From a virus: a DNA stretch of 41,870 nt. The translations under genes and the position numbers were made by a program. Positions within the stretch are counted from its first letter, which is position 1. Each line of letters begins with the position of its first letter. The notes below the pieces were generated by a model, which had not been told where the DNA came from, did no database searches, and worked only from the letters and a program-made list of their open reading frames with translations. The stretch is taken from positions 1-41,870 of the IMG/VR virus record IMGVR_UViG_3300022745_000069; one strand, given 5' to 3'. Positions 37,348 to 41,870 of the stretch are shown here, piece after piece.

Positions 37348-37641
37348 CCGAGCCACACCTTCTCGGCCTCCCGTTGAAATGAAATGCGTCGGGAGTTCGG
37401 ATAATTGGCGGCCCGAACTTCAGTGGGCGGAAATGAAAGAGGGGACCCCCCTCGGCCTGGCGAAGGGGCCCCTTAAGCGGTGGCTAAATCTCTTAACCCA
37501 GGGTTATCACAGTTAACTCCCAGGTTCCGTTCATCTCCCGTTCATCTCGTGTCCACCTCCCGTTCACCGAACGGGTGTTCGTGTTAGGCTCACCTAACGG
37601 TCGCCTGGCTCTCGGCTCCACAGTTGCGAAAGAGGATTCGT
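37348..37641 (+). other. Non-coding gap, candidate replication origin
   Basis: No gene in 294 bp. In order it holds: AT-richer sequence than the surroundings (about 37372-37435); a palindrome AAGGGGCCCCTT; TAACCC-A-GGGTTA (37494-37506); GTTAAC; a perfect 11-bp tandem repeat CCGTTCATCTC (37527-37537 and 37538-37548) with a third partial copy at 37560; the inverted repeat CCCGTTC-ACC-GAACGGG (37559-37575); and GTTAGG-CTCA-CCTAAC (37583-37598), which overlaps a possible -10 for the next gene. Together with the array just upstream this is the best origin candidate in the window. Confidence 0.65.
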
Positions 37642-38310
37642 ATGTTGGCACTCCCGACCCCCGACGAGTGGAACGGTACGCTACGTCGGCTCGGCGCGGC
37701 GGTGGCCGATGCGCCCGAGCACGCTGACACGATCGGCCGAGCCCTACGGCGCGCCGTCCGCCACTCGTCCGCGGTGGACGGATGGTCGGCCGGACGGCGC
37801 GCGGGAGAGCAGGGGCGGACGTCGTCAGAGACGACCGTCGTAGAGTCGGCGGTGCTGGCGCGTGCTCGGGCGCGGATGGACGACCACGACCGCGCCACCG
37901 CTCGGGCGGTGCTCGCGCTCGGCCGAGCGGTGGACGCGCTCGAAGGGCTCGCGGTGGCGGTGGCCGAGCTGACCGACCTTCGCGCCGACCCCGAGGGACC
38001 CGCGGGCCGATGCTCGGTGCTCGGCGCGCATGGCATCGACGCGCCCGCGGAGCGGACGACGGACCTAGGTGGCCTACTGCCCGAGCGCGCCCCTGTCTCG
38101 CGGTGGGCTCGGGGGTTCGCGCTCACGAACGGTCGACTACCGAGCGCGGACGAGTGCCGCGCCCATGCTCGGGGCGAGCGCGTCGCGGTGGCGTCGCGCG
38201 CATCGATGACCGAACGCGCCGCGGCCGGCGGACCCCCGGACGACCAGGCGGACCCCCACGAGAGCCCACGAGAGCCGATCGCGGGCCCTGGTGGACACTC
38301 GGCGCGCTGA
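37642..38310 (+). CDS. Unknown Ala/Arg-rich protein
   Basis: 222 aa from ATG 37642, which has AGAGGA at 37631-37636. Helical throughout the first 150 residues: NGTLRRLGAAVADAPEHADT, IGRALRRAVRHSSAVDGWS, ARARARMDDHDRATARAVLA, LGRAVDALEGLAVAVAELTD. The end is Pro/Gly/His-rich and probably disordered. No family recognised. The first gene after the putative origin, possibly controlled by the inverted repeat at 37583-37598. Confidence 0.65.
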   Translation: MLALPTPDEWNGTLRRLGAAVADAPEHADTIGRALRRAVRHSSAVDGWSAGRRAGEQGRTSSETTVVESAVLARARARMDDHDRATARAVLALGRAVDALEGLAVAVAELTDLRADPEGPAGRCSVLGAHGIDAPAERTTDLGGLLPERAPVSRWARGFALTNGRLPSADECRAHARGERVAVASRASMTERAAAGGPPDDQADPHESPREPIAGPGGHSAR

Positions 38311-38332
38311 CGCGCCGATCGGCTCTCGTGGG
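38265..38332. terminator. Bidirectional terminator between convergent genes
   Basis: 17-bp perfect inverted repeat (38265-38281 with 38316-38332) with a nested 6-bp hairpin (38301-38306 with 38311-38316) that has the TGA of the + strand gene in its loop. It separates convergent genes ending at 38310 (+) and 38348 (-). Confidence 0.7.
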
Positions 38333-38347
38333 GCCCTGTGGTGGCGT

Positions 38348-38626
38348 TCATGGGCTCTCGGGCGGTGCGGTGGCACCGAGTACCCCACGAACGAACGCGT
38401 CCCTGTCTGACGACCACAGGGACCGTCGTCCGCGCTCGGCACCCGAGAGCCGACGCGCCAGCGCGCGGGCGTAGCGCTCGGCGGTGGTGACGTCGTCCGC
38501 GAGGATGGCGCGGTGGGTGGCGTAGAGGTCCTCTGAGAGCCCTGTGTCGTCCGCTAGGGCGAGACACGCGGCGTGGAAGGTCTGACATACCCACGACCAC
38601 CGCGACTCGGCGTCAGCGTGGCACAC
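38348..38626 (-). CDS. Unknown helical protein
   Basis: 92 aa from GTG 38626, which overlaps the preceding gene by 14 nt; the start is uncertain because the frame is open further upstream. HADAESRWSWVCQTFHAACL, ALADDTGLSEDLYATHRAIL, TTAERYARALARRLSGAERG, RRSLWSSDRDAFVRGVLG. Helical with Cys/Trp/His residues near the start, possibly buried. No family known to me. Last gene of the reverse cluster. Confidence 0.58.
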   Translation of the reverse strand: MCHADAESRWSWVCQTFHAACLALADDTGLSEDLYATHRAILADDVTTAERYARALARRLSGAERGRRSLWSSDRDAFVRGVLGATAPPESP

Positions 38627-38771
38627 GGCGCGGGTAGAACCACCGCACCGCGCCTGCGGCAAGGTCCGCTAGCGCGTGCTCGGTGGTTCGGTAGTGGGCG
38701 CGGGACACGCGTCCCGCGCCATCGGTCAGCATGAAGCCGCGCCCACTCGGGGCGCGGCGTACTCGGATCAT
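38613..38771 (-). CDS. Small basic protein
   Basis: 52 aa from ATG 38771, preceded by the leader block also found before the gene at 40648 (26 identical bases; GAAGGGA as ribosome-binding site). IRVRRAPSGRGFMLTDGAGR, VSRAHYRTTEHALADLAAGA, VRWFYPRRVPR. A short beta hairpin plus helix, strongly basic while its neighbours are acidic. This 'G.g.mltd..gr...a.Yrt...Al..l' plan recurs in small phage proteins, but I know no function. Confidence 0.62.
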   Translation of the reverse strand: MIRVRRAPSGRGFMLTDGAGRVSRAHYRTTEHALADLAAGAVRWFYPRRVPR

Positions 38772-38790
38772 GGTTGGTCCCTTCGTAGGG
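38765..38790 (-). repeat. Leader repeat, copy 1
   Basis: 26 bases identical to 40642-40667. On the reverse strand: CCCTACGAAGGGACCAACC, then ATGATCC. It carries the ribosome-binding site (GAAGGGA) and the first two codons. Related but different leaders (GAAAGGG...CGACC before ATG) precede the genes at 39644 and 41138. Confidence 0.75.
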
Positions 38791-38818
38791 GCGCGTCGGG
38801 GCTCGGCGCGCGGATGGC

Positions 38819-38856
38819 GCGGCACCACTCGGGCAACGTTGGCCGAGCGGTGCCGC
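38819..38856 (-). terminator. Hairpin after the gene ending at 38868
   Basis: 8-bp stem GCGGCACC with GGTGCCGC (38819-38826 with 38849-38856) continued, after one mismatch, by CTCGG with CCGAG. The palindrome CAACGTTG forms the loop. No long T-run. Confidence 0.55.
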
Positions 38857-38867
38857 GGCGCCGCGCG

Positions 38868-39644
38868 TCAGACCCGACCGCGGAGGAAGTTGCGCACGCG
38901 GTCCAAGTCGTCCGCGTTGAACGCGTCCCACCGAGCGTACGACGAATCCATCGCGGCCACGAGGGACGAGAGCAGGGACGGACCGTACTCACCTGAGAAT
39001 CCGTACCAGTAGTGCAACTCGCCGCACGCGATGGGGGCGAGGTCGTCCGCGTGGTCGAGTAGGAAGTCAGCGACCGCGTCGTCTTCCTCGTTCATGCCAT
39101 CCTCGCGGTTCATGGCCGAGCACACGTCGCGCACCTCGTCGCGCCATGCCATGGGGAGATACTCGTCCCATGCCGCGCTCTCGCGGCGCGAGTAGGCATC
39201 CTCGTCCAGGAAGGGGTAGTCCGAGAGACTGTCGAGACAGTCGCGCACCGCGTCCATCCGATCCTCGTTCGCGGGATCGACCAGGAGGAGAGCCGCGGAC
39301 GAGTGCCAGTCGCGGAGACTCATCCGCGGCACCATGGCGACGCCGACGGTCTTCGCCTCGGCCACGAGTGCGTCCCACGCCGCGGCGTAGGCATCGGGCC
39401 GGAGGTTCCACGTCGGCTCCACTCGGACGACGGTCCCACCGAGCGCGTCGATCAACGCGTCGTAGTTGGTCTCGTCCATCGCCTCTACGTCGTCCTCGTA
39501 GTAGCGCAACGTGCTCGGCACGTAGGCCACGACGTGCCACGACTGCAGCCCTTCGTAGTCGTCCGGTGAGTACGTCGCGTCGGCAACGGTCGGCAGGTTC
39601 GTGAACATGATCCCTGTGGTTTCCGTGTGGTTCGTGCGTGCCAT
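38868..39644 (-). CDS. Unknown acidic protein
   Basis: 258 aa from ATG 39644 with AAAGGGA upstream. Very acidic: LPTVADATYSPDDYEGLQSW, HVVAYVPSTLRYYEDDVEAM, DETNYDALIDALGGTVVRVE, RDEVRDVCSAMNREDGMNEE, DDAVADFLLDHADDLAPIAC. Many Trp and Tyr residues suggest a folded protein rather than a disordered one. High acidity could mean DNA mimicry, but no family is recognised. It has its own promoter with an operator-like site at 39665-39679. Confidence 0.68.
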   Translation of the reverse strand: MARTNHTETTGIMFTNLPTVADATYSPDDYEGLQSWHVVAYVPSTLRYYEDDVEAMDETNYDALIDALGGTVVRVEPTWNLRPDAYAAAWDALVAEAKTVGVAMVPRMSLRDWHSSAALLLVDPANEDRMDAVRDCLDSLSDYPFLDEDAYSRRESAAWDEYLPMAWRDEVRDVCSAMNREDGMNEEDDAVADFLLDHADDLAPIACGELHYWYGFSGEYGPSLLSSLVAAMDSSYARWDAFNADDLDRVRNFLRGRV

Positions 39645-39664
39645 GGTCGGTCCCTTTCGGTCGT

Positions 39665-39740
39665 GAGTCGGTGCGACTCGGTGCGATCAGAGTAACGCAC
39701 CGCTACCGATCGTAAGTGGATTCGAGATGAACAAACGGTG
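39665..39740 (-). promoter_or_regulatory. Right-arm promoter/operator, copy 1
   Basis: On the reverse strand: a conserved block TTTGTTCATCTCGAATCCAC, then -10 TACTCT (39694-39689), then the perfect inverted repeat GAGTCG-GTG-CGACTC (39665-39679) just downstream of the predicted start. Closely similar to 41159-41234. A poor -35 suggests activator help. Confidence 0.65.
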
Positions 39741-39780
39741 AGCTCTAAGGTGCTCGATGAGCCGATGCTCGGGCGCGCCA

Positions 39781-39814
39781 GTAGGGCCCACCGCGCCAGC
39801 GCGGTGGGCCCTAC
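39781..39814 (-). terminator. Terminator hairpin
   Basis: Perfect 15-bp stem (39781-39795 with 39800-39814), loop CCAG, 16 nt past the stop of the gene ending at 39830. Its GGGCCCACCGCG stem is also used by the hairpin at 41275. Confidence 0.82.
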
Positions 39815-39829
39815 GTCGGTGCTCGGTGG

Positions 39830-40648
39830 TCAGTCGCGCCCCATGATGAAGACAGGGCCCATGGGCTCGGCGCCGCGCTCACGAGTGATGCGCACCACGC
39901 GGATATCCAGTGCGTTCGGGTCCCACCCGAGCGCGTCGATCGTGAGGGTAGGCACGTCGTCCACCATGGCGAACGTGACCGCGACCGCGAGGCCTCGGCA
40001 CTCAAGTGCCGCGCTATCGCTATCGTCGTCGTCGTCGTCCGCACCCGGGTGGACAGTCGCGCCGTCGTAGCGACAGGGACCGTCGCACAAGTCGCACACG
40101 TCGTCGTCGTCGTCGTCGTGGTCGTACTCGTGGGGGCACCGATCCGCGGGGGTCGGCTCTGTCCACGTGTGGCCACACGTACCGCACTCGTAGACCGCGG
40201 TATCGTCCGCGAGCCCCATATCGGTGCGGTGGGCGCGCCGAGCGCGTCGCGTGCTCTCGTCCACCGCGGTGGCATCGAACGCGTCACCCTTCTCGCGCAT
40301 CGATGACGAACCACACACCCAACATGAACCCTCGTCCGAGTCGTAGTGGTTGTCGCACACGTTGCACGCGGCGTCGTGTCCCCACTCGCGGTACTCGTCT
40401 TCCAACGTCTGGTAGGCCTCGGCCGCGGCGTCGATCGTGGCGTACCGCTCGCACCACACGAAACCGCGGTCGTCACCGCGGAGCACGCGGCGACCGTAGA
40501 GGGAGAACCACCCGGAAGGGCTCTCGGCGTCACCAGACCACGCGTCGGCGTAGTCCGAGCCGATGTGGTCGAGATACTCGGCCATGGCATCGGCGTACTT
40601 GTAACGGGCGGTGCTCTGGTCGATCGTGGTTCCGTCGCGGAGGATCAT
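39830..40648 (-). CDS. Acidic protein with several CxxC zinc sites
   Basis: 272 aa from ATG 40648. The N-terminal part (ARYKYADAMAEYLDHIGSDY, GWFSLYGRRVLRGDDRGFVW, DAAAEAYQTLEDEYREWG) may be a separate fold. Then three zinc-ribbon-like pairs: CNVCDNHYDSDEGSCWVCG, YECGTCGHTWTEP and CDLCDGPCRYDG, separated by long Asp runs encoded by GAC/GAT triplet repeats. The C-terminus is a small beta domain (VAVTFAMVDDVPTLTIDALG). CxxC ribbons point to nucleic acid or protein binding. No family known to me. Ends at a strong hairpin. Confidence 0.68.
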   Translation of the reverse strand: MILRDGTTIDQSTARYKYADAMAEYLDHIGSDYADAWSGDAESPSGWFSLYGRRVLRGDDRGFVWCERYATIDAAAEAYQTLEDEYREWGHDAACNVCDNHYDSDEGSCWVCGSSSMREKGDAFDATAVDESTRRARRAHRTDMGLADDTAVYECGTCGHTWTEPTPADRCPHEYDHDDDDDDVCDLCDGPCRYDGATVHPGADDDDDDSDSAALECRGLAVAVTFAMVDDVPTLTIDALGWDPNALDIRVVRITRERGAEPMGPVFIMGRD

Positions 40649-40667
40649 GGTTGGTCCCTTCGTAGGG
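40642..40667 (-). repeat. Leader repeat, copy 2
   Basis: Identical over 26 bases to 38765-38790, covering ribosome-binding site and first codons. The identity stops on both sides, so it is a conserved leader element rather than part of a longer gene duplication. Confidence 0.75.
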
Positions 40668-40683
40668 TCGGTGGTCGGTCGGT

Positions 40684-40750
40684 GCTGACCGAACGCACAT
40701 GGGCCGAGCACCGCCGCGTGGGCGGTGCTGGCGCGGCGCGTTCGGTCAGC
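40684..40750 (-). terminator. Nested inverted repeat over a stop codon
   Basis: Outer 13-bp perfect arms (40684-40696 with 40738-40750) enclose a 9-bp hairpin (40707-40715 with 40721-40729). The stop of the gene at 40746 is inside the outer arm. Likely terminator for that gene. Confidence 0.7.
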
Positions 40751-41138
40751 GGACGTAGTAGGTGACGCCGTCGAAGGTGACCGCGGTGTAGTCCTCTTTC
40801 AGCGCGTCGGCCGCGGCGTCCCAATCGATATGGCGCCATGGCCACTCGTTCAGCACCTTGGGCCGCGGGTAGGGCATCGTGTCCTCGGCCAACTCTCGGG
40901 CGTAGTCCGTGAAGTAGCTCTCACGAACGCACACCGCGCCGTAGGTCCAGTCTTCCGAGTAGTCCGCGGCTTCCTGAGCGAACGAGATCAGCGCGTCCAG
41001 CTCGGTCACGAGGTCCTTACGTTCGTCGTTCGGCGTGTCCTCGTCGTCCAGCATCGCGGTGAGGCTTTCGATGCGTGCGATCACGTCGCGGCTGTCGATC
41101 ACGTCGTCATCGTTCGTGGGGATCGGCTCGTAGGTCAT
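40746..41138 (-). CDS. Acidic phage protein of a widespread unknown family
   Basis: 130 aa from ATG 41138. DVIARIESLTAMLDDEDTPN, DERKDLVTELDALISFAQEA, then VRESYFTDYARELAEDTMPY and WPWRHIDWDAAADALKEDYT, AVTFDGVTYYVR. The end 'esyF.dYArelAeD......wP...iDW..Aa..L..DYt.v.fdGvtYy.R' is a pattern I know from many unrelated phages and plasmids; some relatives have been labelled antirestriction-like, but I regard the function as open. It has its own promoter/operator copy at 41159-41234. Confidence 0.75.
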   Translation of the reverse strand: MTYEPIPTNDDDVIDSRDVIARIESLTAMLDDEDTPNDERKDLVTELDALISFAQEAADYSEDWTYGAVCVRESYFTDYARELAEDTMPYPRPKVLNEWPWRHIDWDAAADALKEDYTAVTFDGVTYYVR

Positions 41139-41158
41139 GGTCGGCCCTTTCGGCTCGG

Positions 41159-41234
41159 GAGTCGGTGCGACTCGGTGCGATCAATGTAACCCACCGCTAC
41201 ACCTCGTGAGTGGATTCCAGATGAACAAACGGTG
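41159..41234 (-). promoter_or_regulatory. Right-arm promoter/operator, copy 2
   Basis: Reverse strand: TTTGTTCATCTGGAATCCAC, -10 TACATT (41188-41183), then GAGTCG-GTG-CGACTC (41159-41173) just after the predicted start. Near-identical to the copy at 39665-39740, including the upstream block and distance to the ATG. Confidence 0.65.
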
Positions 41235-41274
41235 AGCTTTAGGGGTTCGATGAGCAGGCGCGCCCGAACGCGCA

Positions 41275-41306
41275 AGGGCCCACCGCGGACGTCCGCGGTG
41301 GGCCCT
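41275..41306 (-). terminator. Palindromic terminator
   Basis: A 32-nt perfect palindrome (arms 41275-41289 and 41292-41306), 20 nt past the stop at 41327. Shares GGGCCCACCGCG with the hairpin at 39781. Confidence 0.8.
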
Positions 41307-41326
41307 GGTCGGTGCTCTCGTGTGCG

Positions 41327-41870
41327 TCAGCGGACGGCGCGCACCGCCGCGGCCATGTCGTCGTCGTCACCACCGCCGAGCCGACACACGATCGCGGCGA
41401 CTAGCTCGGCCATGGTGGCCACGCTGACGCCGTACGAGTCGTCGTCGTCGTCCCGCGAGACGTTGACCTCATCCCAGTAGAAGACCGAACGCGTGGGCGC
41501 ATCCCAGTCGTAGCAACCGGGGCCCATGATGACCTCGTAGGACCACGCGTCGGCGTACTCGGAGTGGGCACGCCGCGGACCCCCATAGACGGTCGCGGTG
41601 CCACCGCCCGTTTGCTCGCACACGAACGACGACGCATCGACCCCCGCGGCCACGAGAGCACCGATCAAGTCGGCGTAGGTGAACGACGCGGCGGCGCGCT
41701 CCGCTTCATCCGCGCACGTGCTGCAGTCGGGTGCATGGATCGTGAACGGCGCGCGGCCATAGGTGACGACGAACCAGTGACCGGTCACGTGGTCGTAGCA
41801 CGTGTCGGGTTCTTCGCCCATGTCGTCGTCGTGGTCGTTCGTCTCGGCGTCGCGGAGCGCGGCGTACTCG
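41327..41870 (-). CDS. Unknown acidic protein, 5' end beyond window
   Basis: The frame is open to the right edge. An ATG at 41821 would give 164 aa, but the codons before it (EYAALRDAETNDHDDD) read naturally and no ribosome-binding site precedes that ATG, so the true start is probably outside. Visible: CYDHVTGHWFVVTYGRAPFT, IHAPDCSTCADEAERAAASF, a Tyr/Trp-rich middle (YADAWSYEVIMGPGCYDWDA) and Asp runs near the end. CSTC could bind metal with a nearby Cys. No family known to me. Its terminator lies 20 nt downstream. Confidence 0.62.
   Translation of the reverse strand, partial: EYAALRDAETNDHDDDMGEEPDTCYDHVTGHWFVVTYGRAPFTIHAPDCSTCADEAERAAASFTYADLIGALVAAGVDASSFVCEQTGGGTATVYGGPRRAHSEYADAWSYEVIMGPGCYDWDAPTRSVFYWDEVNVSRDDDDDSYGVSVATMAELVAAIVCRLGGGDDDDMAAAVRAVR

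Noticed and set aside
37501-37517. A DnaA box in the origin candidate (TTATCACAG)
   Set aside because: It differs from TTATCCACA by a missing base, and no second copy is seen.
1-41870. Insertion sequences or transposases
   Set aside because: No transposase motifs are seen; the only large inverted repeats are hairpins between genes.

Overview
The window is the larger part of a temperate, tailed (siphovirus-type) bacteriophage or prophage of a high-GC actinobacterium. The actinobacterial host is inferred from the very high GC content, frequent GTG starts, dense ATGA/GTGA/TAATG stop-start overlaps, a WhiB-family regulator (a family confined to Actinobacteria and their phages), a Gp37-like tail protein, and lysogeny promoters whose predicted start sites fall on the start codon (leaderless genes are common in this phylum). 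No terminase gene is present, so the packaging genes should lie just left of position 1. The right edge cuts a reverse-strand gene.

Layout. 1-9335: head and tail-tube module on the + strand (portal, HK97-type protease, major capsid protein, connector, closure, neck and tail-terminator proteins, decoration-like beta-rich proteins, major tail protein, and tail assembly chaperones made by a -1 frameshift). 9337-17438: tape measure, distal tail protein, Gp37-like tail-tip protein, a carbohydrate-binding fibre-like protein and a glycosidase-like protein. 17451-22172: holin-like protein, metallophosphoesterase, a possible protease, a DUF1906-like plus CHAP endolysin whose reading frame is broken, and a small P-loop protein, closed by a strong bidirectional terminator at 22179-22213.

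22229-25305: lysogeny and integration module. It holds a four-gene reverse operon, an attP-like region with a tRNA/tmRNA 3'-end core flanked by paired arm-type repeats, a tyrosine integrase, a divergent repressor, an operator-rich intergenic region and an excisionase-like gene. 25302-37347: early and replication genes on the + strand (membrane protein, WhiB, MazG-like, Cas4/RecB-like nuclease, probable ssDNA-binding protein, RuvC-like resolvase, C5-cytosine methyltransferase, amino-methyltransferase, HD hydrolase, prim-pol, RecA/DnaB-like ATPase). The 3' end of the ATPase gene and the following 294-bp non-coding gap carry repeat arrays that look like a replication origin.

37642-41870: an accessory right arm. 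One unknown + strand gene meets, tail to tail, a series of reverse-strand genes for small acidic proteins. Several of these have their own duplicated promoter/operator, leader and terminator hairpin. A 15-bp operator-like motif (GAGTCGNTGCNACTC) occurs both in the immunity region and just downstream of two right-arm promoters, which suggests that one repressor controls both.

The observations I rate highest are: the cytosine methyltransferase gene, where two overlapping frames both read as recognisable phage proteins; the shared operator network; the iteron-like array inside the helicase gene; the attP with symmetric arm sites; and the frame break in the endolysin. All assignments come from reading the sequence and from remembered family motifs; no database search was run.
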